Origin: Nicotiana tabacum
Taxonomy: Eukaryota; Streptophyta; Magnoliopsida; Solanales; Solanaceae
Reading direction: 5' to 3'
Length of the DNA: 64,000 nt
Assembly (NCBI RefSeq): GCF_000715075.1
Contig: NC_134082.1
Location: 105,316,399-105,380,398 of the forward strand
Both the position numbers and the translations under genes were made by a program. The notes beneath the pieces were generated by a model, which saw only the letters and a program-made list of their open reading frames with translations, was not told the DNA's origin and did not search any database. Within the stretch, counting starts at the first letter, position 1. Each line of letters opens with the position of its first letter. Positions 12,151 through 24,053 of this stretch are shown piece by piece.

Positions 12151-13171
12151 AGCCCAACAGAAATTTTGTGACTCAATGTGGTTACTCAGACTTCACACGC
12201 ATAAGGGGTCACAAACTACATAATCACGATCATCGGGACCTTTCCACAAACACTTTGTGAGCATTAGGCCTTTACAACCCCTTTTTAAACTTTTTAGAAC
12301 AAGATTCACCCACTTACACTTACAAACATCACATATCAAGTGGGATTCCACCCCACACCTATCATCCACCAACACCACAACATTTTGCACTAATTTCTCT
12401 ACAAAATCTAAGTACAACATAGGCATAAGAATACAACCAAAAAAATCTGAGAAATAGAGAGAGAAATAAAAAAAGAAGAAAGAAACTAGGTCTCATACCT
12501 GTGGTGAAGGAGAATGGGGAGGATGCAAGTGAACTTGGGGGGAGGGGGTCGTGAGATGGGGGACGGGAGGGATTGGGATTTGGGAGTGTTGGGAGGAAGG
12601 GCTTGTTGTTGTTTGGGTTGGAATGGGGGAGGGTATTGGAGGAGGGTTTATTAGATGGGGGAAATAATAAACAAAAAAAGAAAAAAAAACGAAAAAATTA
12701 AAATCCACTTGAAAAAACGTCGGATCTTTGACGGAACTAGCGCGCCCAGATGCGCGACTGCGCTAAATTTAGCACGTCCAATACAGAACCCAAGAGCTAC
12801 TAGCGCGCCCAGATGCGCGTCCAGTAGCGCGGTCCCGCTAGTAGCGCATTTAACGGTGCGATCAGGTGAGCAGCCAAGGCAGAAACTTTGCAGTTTAGCG
12901 CGCCTAGTAGCGCGTCCAGTAACGCGGGCGCGCATCTGGGTGATTTTTTCTTCAACTTTTCACCTGTTCTTACCCCGTTTGATGGCCTTAGCACCTGCCC
13001 TTTGTCACCTGCATTGGTTAGCTCTTCCTAAAACACAAAATTAACACTACTACTATCGTTGGGTTGCCTCCCAACCAACACCTTATTTAACGTCGTGGCA
13101 CGACGGTTACAACAATTCAATGGGTTGCCTCCCATCTAACGCCTGATTTAACGTCGCATCACGACTCAACA
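12151..13171 (-). other. Athila spacer between integrase and third ORF
   Basis: Non-coding. It holds a doubled hairpin-forming motif at 13058-13170, a GC-rich block of CGCG-type inverted motifs at 12730-12940 and a G-rich stretch (on plus) at 12500-12660. The apparent reading frames here are low-complexity. Confidence 0.7.
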
Positions 13172-14691
13172 TGTTCTCAAGCATCCGTCAAGTTCACTGA
13201 GGTCTTGTGACGTGCAAAGTCACCACCCCAGTAATGTTTTATCCTTTGACCATTCACCAAGAAATTACCAGTTGAACTCATATCCCGCAACTCCACAGCT
13301 CAATGAGGCTTCACACTTACCACAACAAAAGGGCCTGACCAACGAGATTTTAGCTTTCCTGGAAAAAGTTTCAACCTCGAATTGAACAAAAGAACTTCTT
13401 GCCCTGGCTCAAACTCTCGATGTTGGATGTGCTTGTCATGCCACCTCTTAGTCTTCTCTTTATAAAATTTGGCATTTTCATATGCGTGCAAACAAAACTC
13501 ATCAAGCTCGTTGAGTTGCAGCAACCTCTTCTCGCCAGCCAAGTCCCCATCCATATTCAGCTTTTTAATTGCCCAATAGGCCTTGTGTTCAAGTTCGACG
13601 GGCAAGTGACATGCCTTCCCATAAACTAACTTATACGGAGAAGCACCTATGGGAGTTTTGTATGCAGTTCGATATGCCCACAATGCGTCATCTAACTTCC
13701 CTGCCCAGTTTTTTCTATTTGCACTCACTGTTTTCTCAAGAATCCGCTCCACCTCTCTGTTTGATACTTCCACTTGACCACTCGTCTGGGAGTGATAGGT
13801 AGTGGAAACTTTGTGCTTGACTCCGTACTTTGCAAGAACATTATTCAGCAGTTTGTTGCAGAAATGCATTCCTCCATCATTGATCAACACTCTGGGAGTT
13901 CCAAAGCGTATGAAGATGTGCTTCTTAACAAAGCTTACCACCACCTTTGCATCATTAGTGGGAAGAGCAATGGCCTCCACCCACTTAGACACATAATTGA
14001 CTGCCATCAAGATGTACCTATGACCATTGGAGTACGGAAACGGTCCCATGAAGTCAATTCCCCACACATCAAAAAGCTCCACTACCAGAATGTTTTGCAG
14101 CGATATCTCGTGCTTCTTTGTGATCGTTCCGGTTCTTTGGCACCTGTCACACATTTTAACAAAGGCGTATGCATCCCTAAACAATTTTGGCCAATATAAA
14201 CCTGATTGTAGCACTTTTTGGGAGGTCCTGTCTCCACCATGATGACCTCCGTATGGTGAGGCGTGGCAGCTATGAAGTATGGCATTCATCTCCTCCTCAG
14301 GAACACATCTCCGCACCAACTGATCTGCACAGCGCCTGTATAAGAATGGCTCATCCCACATGTAAAGCCTCACATTATGCAGGAACCTTCTTCTATTATC
14401 GGGTGTCAATTCTGGTGGTGTCACCCCGCTTGCAATAAAGTTCACATAATCTGCATACCACGGGGCTGTGCTTGAGGTGATTGCCAATAACTGCTCATCA
14501 GGGAATGTTTCTTTGATTGCACCCCCTTCAGCTACATGATTCCAATTTTCTAATCTGGACAAGTGATCAGCCACTTGATTCTCTGTTCCTTTGCGATATC
14601 GGATCTCTAGGTCAAACTCTTGCAAGAGGAGGACCCACCGAATCAGTCTCGGCTTGGCGTCTTTCTTCTCAAATAGGTATCTGATAGCTGA
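13172..14691 (-). pseudogene. Athila RNase H C-terminus and integrase
   Basis: From 14691 the RNase H end reads [19 protein letters not shown] and [13 protein letters not shown]. Integrase then shows an HHCC finger ([19 protein letters not shown]), the catalytic core with Asp in [11 protein letters not shown], Asp in [10 protein letters not shown] and Glu in [10 protein letters not shown], and a GPF-type C-terminal module ([20 protein letters not shown]). Integrase inserts the cDNA into host DNA. The frame is open to a TGA at 13300-13302. Translation past it continues in register for about 40 codons (AVELRDM, NGQRIKHYWGGD), so the stop looks like a point mutation. The catalytic core itself looks intact. 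Confidence 0.93.
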
Positions 14692-14696
14692 ATGAT

Positions 14697-17600
14697 TGTG
14701 AGCACGTGATTTTTGTTTGACACGACAATCGCTCCAAAAGAAATAAAAATAATAATAATTGGCCCTGCTGTACAAATTTTGGATTTTTACATGGCACTTT
14801 GTTGGTTATTTACGATTTTTGCCCATTTTTACTTTATTAAAACAAAATACAAAAAACGTGTGTGTCATGCATAATTCGAACCGTAATCCGGTCGTTAAAT
14901 AGAAAATCATAAATAGGCATCTTCGTCCGTGATTTTATTTTGTTTGATTTTACCTGTTTTGAAATATTTTAGTGTGTGTGCAAATAATTGTATTGAGTAT
15001 GTATTTAATTTTAATTTGATTTTTGCTTAGTTTTGTTTTTAAAATAAATAAGAAAAAGAAATAAAAATAATAAAAAGATCCCTTCTTCTTCCGGATTGGG
15101 CCAATTTATTAAAATTGGCCCAAACAAACAATGCACAAAAAATAGGCTTACCCGGTCCAGTCCCAGCTAAACACCAGAGCGTCCAAACGACGTCGTGTTA
15201 ATCCAGGTCGATCCGGGCCGTTGATCTCAAATTGATCAACGATCAAGATCGATTCCCCATAACCCACTGAGGAACCCGACCCGTTGCCACCCGGACCAAC
15301 CCAAACCCTTTACCCTCGAAACGACACCGTTCCACTTAAGCCCTCGGATCCAGACCGTAGATCTAGATTGATCTAACGGTTGAGATCAATGCATCCACCC
15401 CGTATATAAACCCTTCCCCCTTTACCCCGCGCCCTAATCCAAACCCCCCCTGCTTTAGGTCGTCTTCACCAAGACCCCAACCCTCCAAACCCTAGCCGCC
15501 CCTGCATACCTTCGCCATGAAGGCCGGCGGCATGAACGTCGGTGACCTCGCCCTTAACACCATAGAACCCCCTTGCCGTCCTGAACCCAAATCTATCAAC
15601 CACACACCTCGAATCCTATCCCACCTTCTCTAATCTTCATTTGAAGATTCGAGTCGGAACCTAATCTACACCGATCTGCCCTAAATTCATACCAGACACT
15701 CCCCAGACCCCCTCGTGACCAAACCTTACTTGGTTTGGTCCGAATCTGACCAGGGAAGCATGAATCCCGGATCTAGTTTTCGAACCTTAGGGTTCCTCAT
15801 CACTGGTCCGTGTCTTGTTCGAGCCAAAGAAATTAAGGTCTAATGGACCTTAATCGAGGTGTTTCTCATCTGAGAAACACTTCGATTAAAGTTTGTTCAG
15901 CCTTAAGAAAGGCCTGACCGAGTCCGAGTTTAAGGTTTTGATTTTTCGGGATTTGAGGTGAGTTCTGTTCTCTTTTCTTTGTTCTTTAGTCCATGTTTGT
16001 TTGAAAGGCTGTTATTGTTGTTGTGTAATGGTTGTCCCCGAATTTTATCAACTATGCCCTGTCCACTTTGCCTGAACCTTTGTCGTTTGATTGAGTATCT
16101 TCTTCTACTTGTTCTGATAAGCGTGTATGTATGTATTTGTTGTGCAATAATTGAGCTTCAAATGTTGACTGAGCAATTGGTTCCTCGAATACCACTTTGC
16201 TCAGTCAGTATAATTCGAATCATGTGTCGATACTGTTAAATGTCTGATTTTTGGTTACGACTGTATGAGTTATAACTAGTATAGTCGAGTCGACAAATGT
16301 CGTCAATTAATTTCAGTAGTTCAAATGTTAACGATTGCACCTGTTGCTTGCTGCAACTTTGTTTGAATCAAAGTAAGGATCAAGTAGGTTCACTTATAGT
16401 TGCTATATTTGAATCTGAGGGTAGATTGTTAATTGAAATCTGAGTTGATGGCATGTGCACTTGTGCACAGCATGTGCATTGTGCACAGCCTGTTTCCTGC
16501 ATAAAAGGGCTTTGGATTTAAAAATGGTTTGACAGCATATGCTGTCAGATATATTCTACTGCCCATACTTTGCTTTAGTTTAAGAAGTATTAAACTTTTT
16601 AAAGGTTAAATCTGCCAGGGAATGTTGATGGGGGTTAATACTTAAATAACTAAGTGGAACTGAAAAGAAGAGGGCACATGGGAGGGATGTTCTTTTGGGG
16701 TCTAACAGGCTGTTAAAGGGCTGAGGTTTAGGCTTATAAAAGGGGAGTTGGAAATACATACAGGGATAGATACAGACATAGAGGGATACACAGACTGTGA
16801 GGATATAAGAGAAAAGAGAGAGCTGATAGAGATACAGAGACAGAGATACAGACATAGAGGGATACACAGACTGTGAGGATATAAGAGAAAAGAGAGAGCT
16901 GATAGAGATACAGAGACAGAGATACAGACAGAGAGAGGGGCACACGGTGAGGAATAATTTGAAAGAAAGAGAGGGTGATACACATTGAGAGATATACACA
17001 CACACACATAGAAACAGACATTGACAAGAACAGAGGGATTTGAGGAGAGAACATTTTGAGAATTAAAGTGAGGAAAACAGAAAACTGGAAAAGAATTCTC
17101 TTTGATGACACAGACAGGCAGGATCAGAAATTACATCTTTTGATTGTTGTCTTGATTTCACTAGTCTTGACCTGTTTGTGCAACATTGATTTCTTCCAAA
17201 TCCCAGCTGAGTCTGCTTGATTGTTGTTGTTTTACTCGAAGACTTGGTCTAGTTGAGTATTCCCAGTTGAGGTCTTGATCCCACTTCAATTATTTCGTGT
17301 GTTTGTTGCTGCTGCTATTCTGTCCCTGTTGCTGCTGCTATTCTATGTCCTGCTGCTACTGTTAATTTTGTTTCCTGCTGCTGCTGATTTCCCCATCTTC
17401 TTCCTCTTCTCCTTTGCATTTTCAGTGTTTCCAGGTACACATTTCAAATTCCACTTTGGTGTTAACTGTAACCGTTTAAAAGCATGAAATGAAAGGAGTT
17501 CTTGAAGAAAAATTTAGATGTCTGTTTTGTAATACTTGTGGTATATTGACTTCTGTTGTATAAATTGATTAGTGTGATTCAGTAATGAAAGATTAGTTAG

Positions 17601-18825
17601 ATAATACTTAATCAAGTTTTAGCCTCTTGCATCTTAGTTTATAGTTGTTTGCCAGTACAAGATGTAATGGTACAGTATATAGAAGGCATGGAGAATTGGT
17701 ATAGATTTTTTGACTGGATTCCCGTTTAACTAATGACATGCATAGAATAGAATATTTCCACCTTACACAAATGTTCCTTGTTTATTTTTAGTTTTCCTTT
17801 ATCATAACCCGCTAGGCAGCATATAGAAGCGCGTTCGAATCCCCGCAAGTAATGAGACATAGTAGTTAATTCCCTTAAATTCAGCCTCAATAAGTCTAGT
17901 TAAATTCAATTCAAGAAACGTTTGGACGCAAGTATAACATTGGGTCAATCTCGAATGTAATTTCTTTGTCCAATTAAAGTATGTTTCACAAGTTATGACA
18001 TCCCTCCACTTTGTAAATAATTAATCAGAAATTGATAAGAATCCGGATTAGGCAAAAGCATATAGCTAAATTAGCATGCCCCTTTTCTTTTAATTTTAGG
18101 GACAAATGCATTAGAAATATAGCCACTTTAGGATATCCTTTCTAAAATAGAGACGAGCCTCGCCAAATAAAAAATGCAAATTGCGGGGCCCTCAATAAAT
18201 AATCATAATATTTAGAATTCAGGCTAGGCCGTTTAGTGAATCTCATGGCTTTCCACCATATAATAACGCGTTAGACTCTTTAGGCACGGTTTAAGTGAAT
18301 TATATTCTTAAATTCGGGTGCACATTGATGTGACCCAAATCCAAATCTCAACGAAGTCAAAATGTGTTGACGATCACGGGCGCATTGATTGTGACGTGGT
18401 TCGAGATGCATTTTCACGACGTTGCAATTCTATAAAAATAAGTGATAATGATAAAAAGCAGTTTAAACCTAATAAAAGCACGTAAGTCATAACATGTATT
18501 TAAATCAGATATTTAGCCATTATAACAATTTAAGCGATCGTGCTAGAACCACGGGATTCGAGGGTGCCTAACACCTTCCCTCGGGTCAACAGAATTCCTT
18601 ACTTAGAATTTCTGGTTCGCAGACTTCATTTGGAAAAGTCGAAAGTTTCCTCGATTTGGGATTCAAGATAAACCGGTGACTTGGGACACCAAAAGCCAAA
18701 CCTTTCCCAAGTGGCGACTCTGAATTAAATAAATAATCTCATTTCGAATATTGTCACTTAAATTGGGAAAACTCCCCTCGCGCATTTAACCCTTCGGGGG
18801 CGGGCGCGCAAAAGGAGGCGTGACA
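14697..18825 (+). mobile_element. 4.1-kb solo LTR (Tat/Ogre-like) in Athila RNase H
   Basis: A 4129-bp insertion that begins TGTGAGCACGTGATTTTTG and ends GGAGGCGTGACA, flanked by perfect ATGAT (14692-14696, 18826-18830). There is no internal region, primer-binding site or second LTR, so it is a solo LTR left by unequal recombination. Its last 700 bp or so (from GACGAGCCTCGCCAAATAAA near 18152) are homologous to the ends of the LTRs at 28701-31339 and 40979-43586, while the first 3.4 kb differ. It includes a 76-bp tandem duplication at 16772-16924 in a GAGA-rich tract. Reading frames inside are not supported as genes. Confidence 0.92.
16772..16924 (+). repeat. 76-bp tandem duplication in solo LTR
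   Basis: Two copies with period 76 (starting 16772 and 16848), both with AGACATAGAGGGATACACAG and the AAGAGAAAAGAGAGAG tract. Several shorter ACAGAGA-type repeats flank them. Confidence 0.85.
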
Positions 18826-18830
18826 ATGAT

Positions 18831-19928
18831 CTGTGTAGACGATGACTTTGGTCCCCACTAGATATGATCTGAACTTGTCAAACGCCCACACCACGGCAAG
18901 CAACTCTTTTTCAGTGACTATGTAGTTCATCTGAGCTGGATTCAGAGTTTTGCTCGCATAGTAGACGGAGTGGAAGATTTTATTTCTCCTTTGCCCCAAA
19001 ACAGCTCCAATAGCCAAGTCACTCGCATCGCATATCAACTCAAATGGTTGCTCCCAATCCGGAGCAATTATGATTGGTGCAGTCACCAACCTTCCCTTCA
19101 GCTCCTCGAATGCCTTTAGACAGGCAGCATCAAATTTAAAGGTGACATCCTTCTCAAGCAACCTGCACAAGGGAGAGGAAATTTTCGAGAAATCTTTAAT
19201 GAAATGACGATAAAAACCTGCATGGCCCAAGAAACTGCGAATGCCTTTGACAGATATCGGTGGGGGCAATTTTTAAATCGCTTCCACATTTGCCTTGTCC
19301 ACCTGCAAACCATCTTTGGACACTTTGTGCCCCAAAATATACCTTCACGTACCATGAAATGGCACTTTTCCCAGTTTAGCACCAAGTTAGTTTCTTCACA
19401 CCTAGCAAGTACTTTATCAAGGTTCATAAAGCAGTTATCAAAAGAACATCCAAACACAGAAAAATCATCCATGAACACTTCCACAAACCTCTCAACCATG
19501 TCAGTAAAAATGGCCATCATACACCTTTGAAAAGTCGCAGGTTCATTACAAAGATCGAAGGGCATTCTCTTGAACGCATACGTGCCATAAGGACACGTAA
19601 ATGTGGTATTCTCTTGGTCCTCTAGGGCTATAGCAATCTGATTATACCCTGAGTAACCATCTCAGAAGAAGTAGTACTTTTGGCCAGCTAATCTATCAAG
19701 CGTTTGGTCAATAAAGGGGAGGGGAAAGTGGTCCTTCCGGGTGGCATTGTTCAATCTTCTATAATCAATGCAAATTCTCCACCCGGTGACAGTTCTTGTA
19801 GGGATTAAATCATTATTCTCATTAACTACTACAGTCATCCCCCCTTTCTTGGGTACACATTGAACGGGGCTTACCCATTTACTGTCTGAGATAGGAAATA
19901 CAATACCTGCATCAAGCCACTTAATCAC
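18831..19928 (-). pseudogene. Athila reverse transcriptase and RNase H N-terminal part
   Basis: RT and RNase H of the Athila element, which copy element RNA into DNA. Seen in order: KWLDAGIVFPISDSKWVSP, WRICIDYRRLNNAT, DGYSGYNQIA, the active-site block FVEVFMDDFSVFG (YxDD form FMDD), then SVKGIRSFLGHAGFYRHF, and RNase H with LICDASDLAIGAVLGQ and YIVTEKELLAVVWAFDKFR. Lesions: nonsense codons at 19926-19928 and about 19659-19661, a 1-nt frameshift near 19345 and a TAA near 19275. At 18831 it is cut by the solo LTR inside KVIVYTDH; the frame resumes at 14691 with [15 protein letters not shown]. Confidence 0.92.
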
Positions 19929-21431
19929 TTATTTTCTTACCACCTCTTTTATGATTGGATTGAGTCGGCGTTGTCGCTCTACACTGGGCTTGTGTCCGTC
20001 CTCCATGAGGATTTTGTGCATGCAAAAGGCTGGGCTAATGCCCTTAATGTCAGACATCGTCCACCCAAGTGCTCGTTTGTGCTCACGTAGCACTCTCAAC
20101 AGCTTTTCTTCCTGCAATTTAGACAAGTCAGAAGAAACAATAACGGGTAAAGTGTCAGAGTCACCCAAATAAGCATACTGCAGGTGAGGTGGGAGAGGTT
20201 TAAGCTCCAATTTTGGGGCTTCCTCAATTGACGGCTTTGGAGGAGGTCCCTCTGGCCTATTCAAAGGCTCAAAGGGGTGTATCCCTTGCATGTACGCACA
20301 AGATGTATCAAGGATGTGCATCATCTCCTCAACCTCCTCATCAGCCCCCAGGCTATCAAGCAAAATAAGTGCCTTCTCCAGAGAATCGTCTAGATATACC
20401 CTCGGATATTGAATTTTCTCATCAGCCTCAACAACAATTATCATTGAGAGCTCATCATAGTGGTAGAGAAGTTGGATTGCCTTGTAGACTTTAAAAACTA
20501 CTTCCTCGTCATCTACCCTCAAAATCATCTTTCCCTCTCTCACTTTGATAATTGCATCACCAGTAGCTAAGAGAGGTCGCCCTAATATGATTGGAACCAG
20601 TTCATCAGCCTCATAATCAAGGATAATGAAATCAGCAGGGAATATGAACTTCCCAATCTGCAGCAACACATCTTCAATCACCCCTTCAGGGTGTGCTATC
20701 GATCTATCAGCCAACTGCAACATCATAGTAGTGGGCCTTGGAGCTCCAAGGACCAATTGCTTGAACAAAGATAGGGGCATCAGATTTATGCTCGCCCCCA
20801 AATCGCAAAGAGCACGACCCACATCAATATTACCAATGCGCACAGGAATCGTGAAGCTGCCAGGATCCTTAAGCTTTTGAGGGAGCTTATTTTGGACCCT
20901 TGAAGTGCACTCCTCAGTAAGTGCCACTGTCTTAAATTCAGTTAATCTTCTCTTGTGATCCACTATATCTTTTATGTACTTATCATACTTTGGAATTTCA
21001 CGAAGCACATCAACAAGTGGGATATTCAATTGAACCTGGCTCAACATAGAGAGAAATTTTGTGAACATGCGATCATCATTCTTTTTCTGCAATCTCTGGG
21101 GGAAAGGTGGTGTTGGCCTTGGGGACTCCACTGGCTCTGGAATTTCAGCATCATTCTTTGGCTCGTGAGTCACTTTAGGGATCAACTCTCCCTCAGGTAT
21201 GAGCTTGTCTCTCTTTTTCTTTGGCACTTCCTCTAGCTCTTTCCCGTTTCTAAGTGTAATTGCATTCACTTGAGGGTTCTTTTCTGTATCACTAGGGAGA
21301 GCGCCTACAGGTCTAGTGTTTTGATTTGTTGCTAACTTCCACATTTGCCTTTCAAGATTTCTGAAGTCAGTCATGAGTTGCTGATTGTCAATCAACAACT
21401 TCTTTAGCAAATCATTGGTACTTTCTTCCAT
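19929..21431 (-). pseudogene. Athila protease and start of reverse transcriptase
   Basis: A 500-codon open segment of the Athila pol frame. A Glu/Lys/Pro-rich linker is followed by a retropepsin with LCDLGASINLMPLSLF (Athila proteases have this DLGA form) and the C-terminal VPIILGRPLLATG. A linker then leads to the RT entry segment LSKLQEEKLLRVLREH, ISPAFCMHKI and RRLNPIIKEVVRK. It ends at an in-frame TAA (19926-19928) where RT continues in the same frame, so the break is a nonsense mutation. Confidence 0.9.
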
Positions 21432-22620
21432 TTGTTGGTGTGGTCTCTGAGGTTGATTGAAACTCCCTTGGGGTCTATGCTGATTCTAATTCTATTGATT
21501 TCCACCCCATGAGAAGTTGGGATGATTCCTCCAATTTGGATTGTAAGAATTTCCATATTGTGCATACTGATTCGGTGGACCTCTGTTCTGTTGCCCCACA
21601 TAATAGATGGATTCTGGATTCGTGGGGCACATATCACTCATATGATTGTCGCCACAGAGTTCGCAACAAATAGTCATTTGTTGTACATGTTGCATTGTCT
21701 GTGGCTGCTGCATTGTCATCCTAGTCATCTGATTGGCCAGCTTTGCAATATCGGTTCTCATGGCTGACACTTCGTCAAGCTCAAGTAACCCAGCTGATTT
21801 TTGCTTAACTGCCTTTCGTGAATCACCCTCACATTGCCAGTTATTATCATTAGTAGTGAAGTTATTCAACAAGATTTGGATTTCACTGTACGGTCTGGCC
21901 ATGCAACTACCCCCACAAACTGAATCAAGATTCATCTTTGAAGCATCATCTAACCCATCTACAAAAGTGTGATCCAATACCTCGTCCGTCTGTCAATGAT
22001 GAGGACAGTCTCTGAGCATCTTCTTGTACCTTTCCCATGCTTGACGAAGTGTCTCGCTAGCTCGTTGTTCAAACCCAAGAATTTGACTCCTCAATATCTT
22101 TGTTTTCTTAGTGGGGAAAAACTTGATTAAGAATTTCCTTGCCAGATCATCCCAAGTGCAGATTGAATTTGCTGGCTCCTTATTCAACCACTCCTTAGCT
22201 TCCCCAATCAGTGAAAAGGGGAAAAGTGTCAACCTAACATAGTCCTTGTAAATGTTTAGATAATTGTAAGTGTCCGTAATTTCCAAGAAATTCTGAATGT
22301 GCCTCTGCGGTCTTCATGAGGTAAACCCACAAATAGCCCTGTGGATTGGATCAGTTGCACCATGTATTATTTTAGCTCAAAGTGCCCAGCGATATCAGGC
22401 TTCACAATAGCTGAGTCATATTATCCAGACGGGGCCTTGCGGCTTCGATTACCGCGCGTTCCTCATTACCTGCCATCTCAATTGGTTGTGGTTGAACTAC
22501 GATGTCCAACTCTCTTTCAATTCTAGTTCTAGCTTCCACCTCCCTCCTCAATTTGTGGAGTGTTCGTTCAATTTCGGGATCAAGAGGAAGGATATTGTTT
22601 GCGCTTCTACTTCTTTTCAT
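21432..22620 (-). pseudogene. Athila gag
   Basis: Retrotransposon capsid protein gene. The ATG at 22620 opens KRSRSANNILPLDPEIER. A stop lies near 22402; the capsid core (21993-22286) reads DYVRLTLFPFSLIGEAKEWL and RQAWERYKKMLRDCPHH, the typical Ty3 gag fold. The next segment (21492-21977) holds a Gln/Met-rich stretch and one complete CCHC zinc knuckle, CELCGDNHMSDMC. A stop near 21489 separates it from the protease frame. Stops and frameshifts make it a pseudogene. Confidence 0.85.
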
Positions 22621-22725
22621 TCAAGAAAAGAAAACATGTATTGGCACAAACAAAGTGAACTGAAAATTAAAACTTGAATAAATAAATAATAAAAGCTCAA
22701 CTCAGTCAAGTAGCTAATTTCTAAG

Positions 22726-22743
22726 TCCCCGGAAACGGCGCCA
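22726..22743 (-). promoter_or_regulatory. Primer-binding site of Athila element
   Basis: On the minus strand TGGCGCCGTTTCCGGGGA follows the 5' LTR within a few bases. It resembles the Athila-lineage site attributed to tRNA-Asp, with one or two changes. Confidence 0.8.
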
Positions 22744-22749
22744 AAAACT

Positions 22750-24048
22750 TGTTGCGACCAAAAACACTCACGCAAGTGCACGTGATCGTCAAGTAATAGA
22801 GTAGTGAGTAGAGTATCGTTCCCACGAAGACTTATAATTAACTGTTGACTAATTCAAACTCAATTAATTTGTCTATTCAAGAGGTTTTTTCACAAAATAG
22901 AGATGTAATTGTTTTACTACCTAACTACCAAGCAATAATCTAACTAGAGCAATTAACCAAACAAATAACAATTCCGAGTAACAAATAGTAGGAGAGGATA
23001 TTCCAGGGTCACAGGCTAGTTAACAATCGTGTTATGTTCTTAGCTTAAAATGACTAATCGATTTACCTGGATTATTGATTGACAGGGTTAATGTTACTCG
23101 TAAGAATCTGTCGAGTCCTTACTCACCTATTCAAGTTAACTCAATGCCTATATGTCTATGAAATTAAGATTAACAAGAATGCATTTACAATTCCTGTATT
23201 TCAACCAAGCAAGGCAATTGGGTATATGTCTATCCCAATTGCTAAGCCGTTCCCCGAGGCCCGGGTTCAAGAACTTGCTCTATTTAATTCTATATGCAAT
23301 CTAAAGTTCCCACTTTCGAGTTCAACTAAAGATTCGTAGATAGTATTTCACTGTTAGCTACTCAGCAAAATAATTAAAAGCAGAATTAAATAAACAACCC
23401 AATATGATAAACCAACTTTGTCAAATTAAACTTCAAACAACAACATTCATGTTTCACCCATGACCCTAGAACAATAGGTTTTAGCTACTCATACTAGTGT
23501 TCATCACAAATAGGTTCAATTTCATCCCAAATAGCAAAAACCAAGAGAAGAAAAGAAGAACTTGATGGTCAAATCTCCTCCTTGCCTCTTGTCTCTCTAT
23601 ATCTTGCACTAGACTCTGAAAAACTTCTCTTTCTTCCTTGGGCGAGCTTGACTTTATATAGGTTAAGTGAGTTTTCCTCCAGATTTCCAATTCTGCCCCT
23701 AAATAACTCTTCCCGGATTTTGGACTAGCGCGACCGCACACCTGGATGAGATTCTGTCATGGACGCGCTAAAAGGAGCGCGGTCGCGCACCTGGACACGC
23801 ATGTCCAATTCGGTGTTTCATCTCTTCTGTTCCTCGTCTTCAAGCGTACTCAGCTCTGAGGGGTTTTTCTTGCTCCAAAATGGTTCCAATCACAACTGTT
23901 TAAGGCATCACCTAGGCTCCTCATCCTGCAATATATACAATTCACAATTAGAGCCTATTTTTCATCAATTAACCATATTATGATATTGGAATATAATCAA
24001 GTGGGAGCATAAACAATCGCCAAATTACCTAGATTTAACCTATTATCA
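22750..24048 (-). repeat. 5' LTR of Athila element (right)
   Basis: A 1299-bp LTR. TATATAAA on the minus strand at 23653-23660. It differs from the left LTR by one 25-bp deletion and a few substitutions, so the insertion is comparatively young. Confidence 0.95.
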
Positions 24049-24053
24049 TCCTT

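Larger units (their letters stand above)
7842..24048 (-). mobile_element. Athila-type Ty3/gypsy retrotransposon nested in gag-pro
   Basis: Minus-strand element with LTRs 22750-24048 (5') and 7842-9165 (3'), both TGTTGCG to ATCA. Perfect TCCTT target duplications flank it (7837-7841, 24049-24053). The order from its 5' end is primer-binding site, gag with CCHC knuckle, protease, reverse transcriptase, RNase H, integrase, and a further ORF in the env-like position, as in the Athila lineage. Removing the 4.13-kb solo LTR leaves about 12.1 kb, normal for the family. Gag, RT and the last ORF carry stops and frameshifts; integrase is nearly intact. Not autonomous now. Confidence 0.95.

Noticed and set aside
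16580..17111. Three long Ser/Leu/Cys-rich minus-strand frames of 101-141 codons
   Set aside because: Translation of a GAGA/ACAG-rich tandem tract in the solo LTR; different frames give the same low-complexity product.
17800..17850. GTTCGAATCCCC, a pol III B-box or tRNA-like word
   Set aside because: No cloverleaf can be formed around it and no A box is spaced correctly; it lies within the solo LTR.
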